NCBI GenBank assembly: GCA_040218415.1
Contig: JAVJRN010000080.1
Span: forward strand, 186,001 to 250,000
DNA length: 64,000 nt
Reading direction: 5' to 3'
From: JAVJRN01 sp040218415
Lineage (GTDB): Bacteria; Bacteroidota; Bacteroidia; Cytophagales; Cyclobacteriaceae
Shown: piece by piece, positions 24,514 through 33,354 of the stretch
How positions within the stretch are numbered: the stretch's first letter is position 1
Layout of the letters: each line of letters starts with the position of its first letter
The notes under the pieces: generated by a model
Told to the model about the DNA's origin: nothing
The model's input: only the letters and a program-made list of their open reading frames with translations
The model's database searches: none
Program-made: the position numbers and the translations under genes

Positions 24514-26706
24514 ATGATTCGAATTTCACTGATTTCCACCTGCTTGTTAATGGTGCTCAATTGTCTCGGACAGAGAACAATTCTAGATAGCCTGTTAAAC
24601 AATCATTCCTTATTGAAAGCTGAAAAAAAGGCTTACAATGCTATAAAAATCTCTAAGTATGCGATTGGTTCAGATTCAGCGATGCTTTATGCGAATCAGG
24701 CACTAGCGCTCGCAGAATCGGACACCACCAAAATATTGGCTGCCAATCAAAAAGCATGGTTGCTCAAAAATGATAAAAATTTTGAGGCGTCTAAATCCTT
24801 GCTCACTGAATATGTCAAAAAGGCTGAAAAAATCGATTTTGACGCTGGTTTGAGCGACTTATATATCACTTACGGTAGTGTTTTCTCAAACTTATCGATG
24901 TACGACTCTGCCATGTTTTACCAAAAACTTGCACTAGAAAAAATGACACAGCTCAATGACTTAAACGGGAAGGCTAGTGTGCTCAATAACCTTTCAATAG
25001 TTTATCAGAAGATCGGAAAATTCGATCTCAGTAAATCTGCATTGTTCGAGTCTCTTGAAATACGGCGTAAACAAGGCCTTAACAAAGAAATTGGCGATAT
25101 ATATCTAAACCTGGGGAACGTTTTTTTTTACAATGGGCAAATTGATTCATGTATATATTCATTTATTAAAGCATTAAAAATTTATGAAGAAGAAAAGCTT
25201 CCCAATTTTCAAGTTTACGCATTAACAAACCTTGCTTATATCTACAATGATGAGTTGGGAGATCCAGAATCTGCCAAGAAATATCTGATCAAAACATTAC
25301 AAATAGAAGAAAAGCTAAAAAGCAAAAGTGTCGTAATAAGTGCCATGAATGGTCTAGGAACTTATTATAAGGATATTAATCGATACGATAGCGCAGAATT
25401 TTATTACCGTCAAGCCATTGAATTGAGTAAAGAATTCAATAACCCTCAAAATAGATCCTTGGTATTAGCCAACCTAGGCTCACTAAAAAATGAAATGGGA
25501 GATCACCGGCAGGCGAAAGCGTTGCTATCTGAGGCATTGACATTGAAACTTGAGATCAATGATCTAAATGGTCAGGTCAGCACCTATACCATGTTAGGGA
25601 AGTCCGAAATCGCCTTAGGAGAATTTAATGCGGCGTTAGGTCATTTGACTCAGGCATATGATTTGGCAAAGAAGATTGAAAATCGTCAAGAATTGAAAGA
25701 GATCATCGCGGCGCTCATAGATGTGAACAAAAAGACTAAGAATTACTCTCACACAATCGAATTATTCGAGGAATATATAAGCTTAAAAGATTCCCTCCTC
25801 AATGCCGAAAAGCTCTCCATAATATCTGAGCTTCAAACGCAATATGAGACAGAAAAGAAAGAACAAACTATTGCCCTACAAACTGCAGAAATCGATAGTC
25901 AAGCAGCCGAGCTTAAAGTCACGAAATTATTAAGTGTGGGATTGGTTGTGCTGGTTATACTGCTATTGGTCATAGGCATTCAGCAAAGAAAATATATGCT
26001 CAACAAGCGTGACAAGTTGATTGCTGAAGAAAAAGCCAGATTCAAGGAATCACAGATTGAAGCGGCTATCACTACTCAGGAAGAGGAAAGAAAGCGCTTT
26101 GCCAGAGACTTGCACGATGGTTTTGGACAGATGATTTCTGTATTAAACTTGAATCTGAGCAACCTTGATTCCAATCCTGAAAAGCGACAAGAGGTCTATG
26201 ACAACTCCACAGAAGTCCTTGACCAAATGTACAAAGAACTCAAAAGCATTTGCTTCAATCTAATGCCGGAAACTCTCATTAAAAATGGGCTATTAGATGC
26301 CATCAATGAGTTTGCCTCAAGAATAAACAATGCAGGAAAAATTCAAATTGAAACGAACTTTTTTGGTATTGAAGAACGACTCACAGATTTGCAAGAAATT
26401 TCACTTTATCGCATTACCCAAGAATGGGTCAATAATGTGATCAAATATTCTGAAGCAAAAAACATCACCATCCAATTAACAAAAGATGAGGAAGAATTGA
26501 ACTTATTGATTGAGGATGATGGAATGGGTTTTGATAAATCTTTACTCACTCAAGGATCGGGCAATGGTTGGAAAAACCTCAACTCGCGAGCCAATCTAAT
26601 CAAGGGTGAGTTGGAATTAGATACTGTCGTTGGCCGGAGAGGAACGACAATGATTGTAATAGCACCAGAACTCGTAGTAAATCAAAATACCGTCTTAACG
26701 GTATAG
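24514..26706 (+). CDS. TPR-containing sensor histidine kinase (HisKA_3/NarX-like)
   Basis: 730 residues. Signal peptide (MIRISLISTCLLMVLNCLGQ), then about 390 residues of TPR repeats (SVLNNLSIVYQKIGKFDLSK, LNLGNVFFYNGQIDSCIYS, LANLGSLKNEMGDHRQA) that face the periplasm, a short coiled coil, one TM segment at about 469-489 (SVGLVVLVILLLVIGIQQRK) and HisKA_3 with phospho-acceptor His at about 534 (FARDLHDGFGQMISVLN). The HATPase_c domain has ITQEWVNNVIKYS, DDGMGF and GNGWKNLNSRA. The partner LuxR-type regulator follows after 55 nt. This architecture is frequent in Bacteroidota; the ligand is unknown. Confidence 0.93.
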   Translation: MIRISLISTCLLMVLNCLGQRTILDSLLNNHSLLKAEKKAYNAIKISKYAIGSDSAMLYANQALALAESDTTKILAANQKAWLLKNDKNFEASKSLLTEYVKKAEKIDFDAGLSDLYITYGSVFSNLSMYDSAMFYQKLALEKMTQLNDLNGKASVLNNLSIVYQKIGKFDLSKSALFESLEIRRKQGLNKEIGDIYLNLGNVFFYNGQIDSCIYSFIKALKIYEEEKLPNFQVYALTNLAYIYNDELGDPESAKKYLIKTLQIEEKLKSKSVVISAMNGLGTYYKDINRYDSAEFYYRQAIELSKEFNNPQNRSLVLANLGSLKNEMGDHRQAKALLSEALTLKLEINDLNGQVSTYTMLGKSEIALGEFNAALGHLTQAYDLAKKIENRQELKEIIAALIDVNKKTKNYSHTIELFEEYISLKDSLLNAEKLSIISELQTQYETEKKEQTIALQTAEIDSQAAELKVTKLLSVGLVVLVILLLVIGIQQRKYMLNKRDKLIAEEKARFKESQIEAAITTQEEERKRFARDLHDGFGQMISVLNLNLSNLDSNPEKRQEVYDNSTEVLDQMYKELKSICFNLMPETLIKNGLLDAINEFASRINNAGKIQIETNFFGIEERLTDLQEISLYRITQEWVNNVIKYSEAKNITIQLTKDEEELNLLIEDDGMGFDKSLLTQGSGNGWKNLNSRANLIKGELELDTVVGRRGTTMIVIAPELVVNQNTVLTV

Positions 26707-26800
26707 ATTTCTTAACATTCTGATATCAATTTTATGCTCCACCAAAACGCCACGTTAGTCCATGAAATTATTATCTTTCCTACGACAAAAGCGACCTAAT

Positions 26801-27418
26801 ATGAAACTGTTTTTAACAGATGATCATGCAATACTACTCGGGGGACTAGTAAAAATTATAGAATCAGAGCCAGATTTGGAAATCGTAGGAACAGCAGGAT
26901 CTGTCGTAGAAACATTAGAAAAGCTTACTCAAACCAAGACAGACTTACTTATTACCGATTACAATCTACCTGACGAAGATGGGTTGGCCTTGGTGCAGAA
27001 GGTCAAAAGAAAATATCCAAACATAAAAATTCTGGTATTAAGTATGCACGACGAAGCGCATCTTGTCAAAGAAATACTCAAAGAAGGCGTAAATGGATAC
27101 ATGGTGAAAAATGATTCCCACAATCAGCTCATAGCTGCCATCTATGCTATCAAAGCTGGCAACACCTATCTAAGCCCGCAGATCAACAATATTTTAATCA
27201 AAGGACTCAATGGCGATGGCGAGCAAAAACTGCTCACCAGTAGAGAAAGAGAAATACTCAAACTAATTGCTAAGGAATATACCAATAAAGATATCGCGGA
27301 AGAGCTTTTTATCTCCGAGCGCACCGTGGAAACCCATCGCAAAAACGTTCTTCGAAAAACGGGTACACATAACTTGGTTGGCCTGATCAAGTATGCTTAT
27401 GCAAACAACCTGATTTGA
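26801..27418 (+). CDS. NarL/LuxR-family response regulator
   Basis: About 205 residues. Receiver domain with acidic pair (LTDDHAILLGG), Asp at about residue 53 (LLITDYNLPDEDGL), LSMHDEAHLV and conserved Lys in GYMVKNDS. The C-terminal LuxR helix-turn-helix has LTSREREILKLIAKEYTNKD and ERTVETHRKNVLRKTGTHN. An in-frame ATG at 26762 would add 13 residues, but receiver domains start at MKLFLTDDHA, so I use 26801. Partner of the upstream kinase. Its stop overlaps the TTG start of the TauE/SafE gene, which makes that permease a likely member of the operon. Confidence 0.93.
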   Translation: MKLFLTDDHAILLGGLVKIIESEPDLEIVGTAGSVVETLEKLTQTKTDLLITDYNLPDEDGLALVQKVKRKYPNIKILVLSMHDEAHLVKEILKEGVNGYMVKNDSHNQLIAAIYAIKAGNTYLSPQINNILIKGLNGDGEQKLLTSREREILKLIAKEYTNKDIAEELFISERTVETHRKNVLRKTGTHNLVGLIKYAYANNLI

Positions 27419-28167
27419 TTACCCTTTTTTCTTTTGAGCTCACCTACGCCCAACTGGCATTATTTGTACTAGTTGGACTTTTTATTGGCATGTCCAAAAC
27501 AGGCATTCATGGAGCGGGTATGGCAGCTGTGCCTATGTTAGCATTGATTTTTGGAGGTAAAATGTCATCTGGAATATTACTCCCTATACTTTCGATCGCA
27601 GATATTTTCGCCGTTTGGCACTACAATCGACATGCGCAGTGGTCTCACCTATTCAAACTTTTCCCTTTTGCCGCTATTGGTGTTGGTCTCGGAACTTTTG
27701 TTGGGACTTTCATCAACGATGAAAGCTTTCGACTCTTCATGGGCATCATTATTATTGTCAGCTTGGTAGTTATGATCTGGATGGAAAAGTCCAATAAAAA
27801 GGACATTCCTCAAAGTATATGGTTTGCAGCTGTATTGGGTGTCGCTGGAGGTTTTACAACCATGGTAGGTAATCTTGCTGGTACTGTGATGGCGCTATAT
27901 TTGCTCTCCATGAGGCTGCCAAAAAATGAATATATCGGTACTGCGGCATGGTTTTTTATGATCATTAACCTTTTTAAAATACCGTTTCATATTTTCTTTT
28001 GGGAAACAATTAATTGGAACACTTTCAGGTTAGATCTGCTCACCATTCCTGCGGTGGCAATAGGTGCCTTTTTAGGAATTTCGATTGTCAAAAAAATTCC
28101 CGAACATAAATATCGTTGGTTCATCATCGGAATGACCATTGTTTCCGCTTTGCTTTTGATCGTTTGA
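27415..28167 (+). CDS. TauE/SafE family sulfite/organosulfonate exporter-like permease
   Basis: A 250-residue membrane protein with seven or eight hydrophobic segments: LALFVLVGLFIGMSKTGIHG, GGKMSSGILLPILSIADI, GLGTFVGTFINDESFRLF, GVAGGFTTMVGNLAGTVMAL, and GAFLGISIVKKIPEHKYR near the end. This is the duplicated four-TM layout of TauE/SafE (former DUF81). The start is TTG at 27415, which overlaps the regulator stop by 4 nt; no ATG lies near the expected N-terminus. Members export sulfite, sulfoacetate or related anions, but the substrate here is unknown. Confidence 0.88.
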   Translation: MITLFSFELTYAQLALFVLVGLFIGMSKTGIHGAGMAAVPMLALIFGGKMSSGILLPILSIADIFAVWHYNRHAQWSHLFKLFPFAAIGVGLGTFVGTFINDESFRLFMGIIIIVSLVVMIWMEKSNKKDIPQSIWFAAVLGVAGGFTTMVGNLAGTVMALYLLSMRLPKNEYIGTAAWFFMIINLFKIPFHIFFWETINWNTFRLDLLTIPAVAIGAFLGISIVKKIPEHKYRWFIIGMTIVSALLLIV

Positions 28168-28327
28168 AATCAAAAAACCTTGGTCATAATTTTTTATCAA
28201 CAAGACCTTGAATCCGCGAAAAACTCAATTTACCGGCCAAATAGCGCGAAAAACAGTACTTTTGATAGGTCTAATTGCCAACAAATCGATGTTACGCCTG
28301 ATGAATTTATTAAAGAAATAGACTCCA

Positions 28328-29170
28328 TCAAGGAATCCATTTCACATCTTTAAAGTCGGGTTTTCTTTTCTCCAAAAAGGCATTTCGCCCTTCTTTCGCT
28401 TCATCCGTCATGTAGGCGAGTCGAGTGGCTTCTCCTGCAAAAACTTGCTGACCAACCATGCCATCATCGGTCAGGTTAAAGGCAAACTTGAGCATTTTGA
28501 TCGATGTGGGTGATTTTTGTAGTATTTCTTGGGCCCATTGATAGGCTGTATCTTCCAGTTCATCATGAGGAATAACATCATTGACCATGCCCATATCATA
28601 AGCTTCTTGTGCACTGTAGTTTCTTCCCAAAAAGAAGATTTCTCGTGCCCGCTTTTGACCTACCATTTTTGCTAGGTAAGCGGAACCATACCCACCGTCG
28701 AAGCTGGTAACGTCCGCATCTGTTTGCTTGAAAATGGCGTGTTCTTTACTGGCCAAAGTCAAATCACATACAGTGTGCAAGCTGTGTCCGCCTCCAACAG
28801 CCCAGCCAGGAACTACCGCTATGACTACTTTTGGCATGAAACGAATGAGCCTTTGAACCTCCAAAATATTTAACCGAGGCATACCATCATCATCAACATA
28901 TCCTTGGTGGCCTCTGGCATTTTGATCTCCGCCTGAGCAGAAGCTATAGACACCATCTTTGGTAGAAGGACCTTCCGCAGAAAGTAGCACTACGCCGATA
29001 GAAGTATCTTCTCTTGCATCGAGGAGTGCTTGGTAAAGTTCACCTACAGTTTTGGGACGAAAAGCATTTCTAACATTGGGCCGATTAAATGCCACTCTGG
29101 CCACTCCACCAGATTTTTTGTATGTGATATCTTCAAATTCCTTTACGGTGTTCCAGTCAATCTTGCTCAT
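28328..29170 (-). CDS. menB: 1,4-dihydroxy-2-naphthoyl-CoA synthase
   Basis: Crotonase-fold enzyme of menaquinone synthesis that closes the second ring of naphthoquinone from o-succinylbenzoyl-CoA. About 280 residues: IDWNTVKEFEDITYKKS, RVAFNRPNVRNAFRPKTVGE, SFCSGGDQNARG (oxyanion hole), VPGWAVGGGHSLHTVCDL, DVTSFDGGYGSAYLAKMVGQ and QVFAGEATRLAYMTDEAKEG. All are typical of MenB. Start at ATG 29170; an in-frame TTG at 29218 would add 16 atypical residues. The gene stands alone without other men genes. Confidence 0.94.
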   Translation of the reverse strand: MSKIDWNTVKEFEDITYKKSGGVARVAFNRPNVRNAFRPKTVGELYQALLDAREDTSIGVVLLSAEGPSTKDGVYSFCSGGDQNARGHQGYVDDDGMPRLNILEVQRLIRFMPKVVIAVVPGWAVGGGHSLHTVCDLTLASKEHAIFKQTDADVTSFDGGYGSAYLAKMVGQKRAREIFFLGRNYSAQEAYDMGMVNDVIPHDELEDTAYQWAQEILQKSPTSIKMLKFAFNLTDDGMVGQQVFAGEATRLAYMTDEAKEGRNAFLEKRKPDFKDVKWIP

Positions 29171-29261
29171 TTTTTTTAATTGGTTAAAAGGTGAAATTAG
29201 CCCCAGTTTATCAGACAATTAAACATTAGGCAATGTTTGCTCCTCGTGAAAAACAATTTGA

Positions 29262-30284
29262 TTAAAGCCTACTCGCAATAAGCTTATGCTCCTTAGGTGT
29301 GGTCATCAATACGATATAATCTCCAGTAGACAATTTTATATCTTTTTTCGGGTTGTAAAGCCACCCACCTTGCGTTTTAACAGCCAAAACCAGCGTGGCA
29401 TCACAACCATTTGTCGGCAGTTCTTCCACTTTTTTACCATCAAATTTTTCGCTGATTTCTATTTCTTCCATCCTCAAATGATGCGTGACTTCTCCATCGG
29501 ACATTGTCACCATGTCTTTGATAAAAGAAGCTACTGTGGGTCTTACCATCTCTGAGGCCATCCTCAATCCTCCAATATAATTGGGTGATACAATGCTATT
29601 TGCGCCTGCACGCCGCATTTTGGAAGTGTGCGCAACATCCGTGATTCTGGTAATAATCCTTATATGCTGATTTAGCTGCCTCGCCGTAATACAAATAACC
29701 AAATTGGTATTATCGTCTTTGGCACAAACAAAAATACCTGCTGCTTTTCCTATGTTGAGTGATTCGAGAAACTCGTCGTTGGTACTATCGCCAGACACAA
29801 AGGGTGTTTCTGGGATTTCCGGAATAAATTTTTCAAGAACCTTTTGATCGATATCTGTGATCACAAAGTTTCGCTCTGTGTCAAAAAGCTCCAAAGCGAT
29901 ATTGCGACCTACTCTTCCACATCCACTTATGATGTAGTGACCTTCCATTTTATTGATTTTTTTCATCCGCTTAATTTTATAATAGCTTTTTCTCAAATCC
30001 CCTTCAATAAACAAGGCCGAGAGATTTGACAAGAAATAAGTAAAAACACCAATTCCCGAAAAGGCGAGAAAAATGGTAAATATTTTTCCTGCCGGAGAAT
30101 TGTTCAGGTCGATGACTTCTCGGAAACCAATCGTAGCGATGGTAATAGATGTCATGTAAAAGGCATCAAGCCAGCTTGCATTTCCGATATAGCTGTAGCC
30201 GACAATACCTATAGCCATGATGGTTAGAAAAGCTAATCCAGCCAATTTTAATCTTCGCAACAAGTCTGCTAATTCCATGGGCAT
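29262..30284 (-). CDS. Two-TM ion channel with RCK (TrkA-N/TrkA-C) domains, unusual filter
   Basis: 340 residues. TM1 is at about 15-35 (LAGLAFLTIMAIGIVGYSYI), the pore helix and filter at about 44-60 (DAFYMTSITIATIGFREV), and TM2 at about 65-92 (KIFTIFLAFSGIGVFTYFLS). The RCK Rossmann domain is at about 113-230 (GHYIISGCGRVGRNIALELF, FVSGDSTNDEFLESLNIG), with TrkA-C at about 255-338. The filter reads TIGFRE where K+ channels have T-x-G-Y-G-D: the second glycine is Arg (codon at 30120-30122). Variants of this kind occur in Kch-like proteins, but K+ selectivity cannot be assumed. Divergent from the LolA-like gene. Confidence 0.88.
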   Translation of the reverse strand: MPMELADLLRRLKLAGLAFLTIMAIGIVGYSYIGNASWLDAFYMTSITIATIGFREVIDLNNSPAGKIFTIFLAFSGIGVFTYFLSNLSALFIEGDLRKSYYKIKRMKKINKMEGHYIISGCGRVGRNIALELFDTERNFVITDIDQKVLEKFIPEIPETPFVSGDSTNDEFLESLNIGKAAGIFVCAKDDNTNLVICITARQLNQHIRIITRITDVAHTSKMRRAGANSIVSPNYIGGLRMASEMVRPTVASFIKDMVTMSDGEVTHHLRMEEIEISEKFDGKKVEELPTNGCDATLVLAVKTQGGWLYNPKKDIKLSTGDYIVLMTTPKEHKLIASRL

Positions 30285-30329
30285 TATTATTGTGATAAAT
30301 TTAGTTCATTGCATTAGAATTACTTCTTT

Positions 30330-31031
30330 ATGAAAAGACTGATATTAATCATAATGACTTTTGGCGTGATCAATCTAGCCGAAGCACAGAACGCCTCCGA
30401 AGTTTTAAGCAGGCATTTCGAGGAAAGTGGCCAACAGATGTGGGATCAAATACAAAGCGTTGTTGTTGACGGCCGATGGGTAACGAAAGAATATAAAGCT
30501 TATACCATGCGGTTGACTTGTAAGCAACCTGATAAGATGAGGATCGAGGGTTTTTGGCAACAGAAAAAATATATAGAAGCAACCAATGGCCAAGTCTCAT
30601 GGATAGTGGCACCCTGGAAAGAAAGCAATACTCCCGAGCCAATGACTGATTTGGAAGCGCTGGTTCTGGCGAATGCCTACAGTATTGGGAGCCCGCTGAA
30701 TCGTTATCAAAAGGATTTGCAGTTTGATAGCCTGGTCTCATTTAAAGGAGAAGAATATCTCAAGTTCACGTTTGAATCTGCAGAGGTAAAAAAAGAATTT
30801 TATTTAGGGCCAGAAGATTATCGGCTATACTGGGAAGTCATCGAGACTCAGACGGGCATTAAAACGCTGAGTATTGAAAAACTTTTTGAAAAATATAAAT
30901 CATATAATGGTCTGCTTGTACCGGCCGCCGTACGGATTTTTTCGAAAAAATATGAACGCGAGTTTGTCTTCGATGATATCACGCTTGGCGCTGGAGCTGC
31001 CAATAAAATATTCGAGCTACCCACAAACTAG
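30330..31031 (+). CDS. LolA-like outer-membrane lipoprotein carrier domain protein
   Basis: 233 residues with a signal peptide (MKRLILIIMTFGVINLAEAQ) and a half-open beta-barrel pattern: SEVLSRHFEESGQQMWDQIQ, VVDGRWVTKEYKAYTMRLTC, PDKMRIEGFWQQKKYIEATN, and repeated strands to the end. This matches the LolA/LppX-like periplasmic fold in Bacteroidota, where such proteins are often called outer membrane lipoprotein-sorting protein. A true chaperone role is not shown. 45 nt separate its start from the divergent channel gene. Confidence 0.75.
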   Translation: MKRLILIIMTFGVINLAEAQNASEVLSRHFEESGQQMWDQIQSVVVDGRWVTKEYKAYTMRLTCKQPDKMRIEGFWQQKKYIEATNGQVSWIVAPWKESNTPEPMTDLEALVLANAYSIGSPLNRYQKDLQFDSLVSFKGEEYLKFTFESAEVKKEFYLGPEDYRLYWEVIETQTGIKTLSIEKLFEKYKSYNGLLVPAAVRIFSKKYEREFVFDDITLGAGAANKIFELPTN

Positions 31032-31119
31032 ACGAATTTGAATAGCGCTAATAATTTCAGAAACCTTTACCCCTATTAATCCATTAGTATATCCAGATAT
31101 TGAATAAAACACAACAAAG

Positions 31120-31401
31120 ATGAAAGCATATTGGAACGACGAACTCATCGCCGAAAGTAAGGAAACAGTAATCATAGAAGGCAACCATTATTTCCCGGAG
31201 AGCGCCATCAAGAGAGGATTTTTCAAAGAAAGCAAGAAGCACACAGTGTGCCCATGGAAGGGAACGGCAAATTATTATACCATAAGTGTCAATGGAAAAG
31301 AAAACACGGATGCTGCTTGGTACTATCCGAACGCAAACGAACTAGCAAAAAATATTGAAGGTCATGTGGCCTTTTGGAAAGGTGTAGAGATAAAGGAGTA
31401 A
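31120..31401 (+). CDS. DUF427 domain protein
   Basis: A 93-residue single-domain protein. Family pattern: MKAYWNDELIAESKETVIIE, NHYFPESAIKRGFFKESKKH, TVCPWKGTANYYTISVNGKE, AAWYYPNANELAKNIEGHVA, FWKGVEI. The CPWKG and AAWYYP motifs are the conserved DUF427 core. The family is widespread and of unknown biochemical role. Independent small gene with a good downstream terminator. Confidence 0.92.
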   Translation: MKAYWNDELIAESKETVIIEGNHYFPESAIKRGFFKESKKHTVCPWKGTANYYTISVNGKENTDAAWYYPNANELAKNIEGHVAFWKGVEIKE

Positions 31402-31430
31402 TCCTTTATTTTGTCATAACTAAAAGCCTA

Positions 31431-31454
31431 AAGCCCTCAATTATTGGAGGGCTT
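31431..31454 (+). terminator. Terminator after the DUF427 gene
   Basis: An 8-bp stem AAGCCCTC / GAGGGCTT followed by TCTTCGTTTTT on plus, 30 bases after the stop codon. Confidence 0.75.
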
Positions 31455-32029
31455 TCTTCGTTTTTATCAATCCTGATTTCTTCGTAAAAACTGAACTTAA
31501 AAAAATCTCAGACCATTAGCATCTCAAAGCACAGGTTTCTGAAAAATAGCTGTCATCCCTATTTTAAGGAAGTTTCTGAAATAAGAACTTAGGCAATGAG
31601 CCTGATATCGCCAAGACTTGACCGATTATCTGTTATGGTAATTACACATAAATGCCTTGAAAATCATCAGGATCAGCATACTGTCCAGAATTTCAATTAG
31701 CCGCGATTTAAGAAAAATACAGCTCCACAAGAAACAATCTCGTTGAGCTTCTGTACTGGTGTAAAGAGACTTTGTAGACGGTGAAACGGAAGTTGGCAAC
31801 CTGCCAGAAATATTTTGAGAACGGATGGCTTTATTGGTAAGATTGAGTGAAATAACCAACCAGTCTCGGACGTTTTTAAATTATACACTTAGGCCTTAAC
31901 CAAATCGTAAATTCTGATCAGCGCCATAATGACCGATAAACCACAATACCACAGTCAACCTGTCAGAGTTAGTGACGAAATACCCAAAAGGTATTGATTT
32001 TGATGACTAGTAAAAAGATTAGAAAGTAG
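31455..32029. other. Gene-free stretch
   Basis: About 575 bases with frequent stops in all frames. The short minus-strand ORFs near 31626-31888 show no protein-like pattern. No repeat, RNA or promoter could be recognised. Confidence 0.4.
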
Positions 32030-32416
32030 ATGATGAAATCAAAAGATAAAGTTTTAATCAAAAATCTTGCGGTAACTGCCGAAGTAGTGAATACCATCAA
32101 CGGTGGCATGGCATCACCCGTTATCAGCGTATTTAAAGGCAAGATAGAATGGACCATCAACGCTCGGGTGCCAGGCGTAAGCCCTGAAAATCTCAAATTA
32201 GAAATTAAGGATAATGAATTGTTCATTTTCCAATTACTCAAAAATGGATATCAAGATATGGAGATTCCTTATCTGCTTACCATGATTCATTTGAGCAATA
32301 GAGTGGAATTAGACGCGATCACCGCAGAGTATGAAAACGGAGAACTCTTTATCTTACTTCCGCTCGATGAAATGTCAGATGGCTTTTTTCGAGAAATTGA
32401 GATTATTAGAAAATAG
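32030..32416 (+). CDS. Hsp20/alpha-crystallin-like small protein
   Basis: 128 residues. After an N-terminal helix (KVLIKNLAVTAEVVNTINGG) the chain reads as an alpha-crystallin-type beta sandwich: WTINARVPGVSPENLKLEIK, NELFIFQLL, then ELDAITAEYENGELFILLPL, which resembles the Hsp20 VDxxxIxAxYxNGxLxVxLPK strands. The family I-x-I tail is absent or altered (REIEIIRK). It is therefore a divergent small heat-shock-like protein; whether it is a chaperone is inference. A second ATG one codon on (32033) is possible. Confidence 0.65.
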   Translation: MMKSKDKVLIKNLAVTAEVVNTINGGMASPVISVFKGKIEWTINARVPGVSPENLKLEIKDNELFIFQLLKNGYQDMEIPYLLTMIHLSNRVELDAITAEYENGELFILLPLDEMSDGFFREIEIIRK

Positions 32417-32529
32417 ATTCGCTTGACGCTTAGTCATTGCCTCTGTAGCGACCAGTCAGTTTCGTTTCACAAATTGAACGATTAAAGCTACTTTTGAAAT
32501 TCCTATATTTTCCCATTCATAGTTAAGTT

Positions 32530-32961
32530 ATGTCCTATCAAGAGGTGTTTGTTCTTTTCTGGCAACAAGTAAAAGAAAGTGTTGAAGAAGGCCGCTTTGC
32601 CAAGTTAACCATGGCAAAAACAATAGGTAAGCCTAATTTGAGGAATATCTTCGTAAGACCGGTCTATGCTGAGGAAGGCTTTAAGGTTTTGTTAAAATTG
32701 CGCTATCGGTCTAAAAAAACGGTGGATAAGGAAGATGAGCTTACTTTGGATGAGGCGTTTGTTGTCTTGAAATCACACCTCGTAAAATCCTTTTCCTCTG
32801 TGCTGCTATTTACCACAACGAAGGATGTCATTTTCAAAGTCAATAAAAAAGGCGCTGGCAGCATCACCGAGACTTTACCAACATTTACCAATGTAGTTCA
32901 AGCCCAAAAAGATACAAATGCCGGGGATCTATTTCCATTCATTGAGAATCTAGATTCTTGA
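32530..32961 (+). CDS. Conserved hypothetical protein, possibly a stand-alone domain of a methyltransferase family
   Basis: 143 residues with no signal or membrane segment. Pattern: MSYQEVFVLFWQQVKESVEE, FAKLTMAKTIGKPNLRNIFV, RPVYAEEGFKVLLKLRYRSK, TLDEAFVVLKSHLVKSF, SVLLFTTTKDVIFKVNKKGA. It recalls the N-terminal domain of a large SAM-dependent methyltransferase family in Bacteroidota, but the catalytic domain does not follow: the next 390 bases have no matching frame. Either a natural single-domain protein or a remnant. The methyltransferase link is from memory and uncertain. Confidence 0.6.
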   Translation: MSYQEVFVLFWQQVKESVEEGRFAKLTMAKTIGKPNLRNIFVRPVYAEEGFKVLLKLRYRSKKTVDKEDELTLDEAFVVLKSHLVKSFSSVLLFTTTKDVIFKVNKKGAGSITETLPTFTNVVQAQKDTNAGDLFPFIENLDS

Positions 32962-33354
32962 TGTGAGGTCGACCCACTTGGGTCTGAATGGCATAATAGT
33001 GAAGTCTGTATTGAGCGAGAGGAAGATTTCTCCATGTTTCAAATACGCACTGCGTCCCGAAAAAAAATCCTGCAAGACTAAGCGTGATCTATGTTGGAAT
33101 TTCTTTTCCTGTTCGTTCGAGAATAAATGCAACAGTTATAGTTGTCAAAAAACTCGTTCGAATTACGGTAGTAACTTGTTCATGGGTTGGTATTCTTAGT
33201 GAAGATTTTTGCCGGTTATGTCCAACTATCCATCCGTAAGTTGGACTTTTCAAATTTCTATAAAAGTATCTGATAGTACAGCCATCTATAAAAATCATCC
33301 AAAGTCTATCGAGTTTATCATCAGTTAAGCTTAATTTTCGGCATTTTAGGAAAT
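32962..33354. other. Intergenic stretch without recognised gene
   Basis: Overlapping short frames on both strands (32950-33298) lack codon regularity or domain-like pattern. I see no terminator or repeat. The promoter of the symporter gene probably lies near the right end, but no clean consensus was found. Confidence 0.35.

Noticed and set aside
32950..33298. Overlapping short ORFs on both strands between the orphan domain and the symporter
   Set aside because: None shows a hydrophobic-polar pattern or motif, and they overlap each other on opposite strands.
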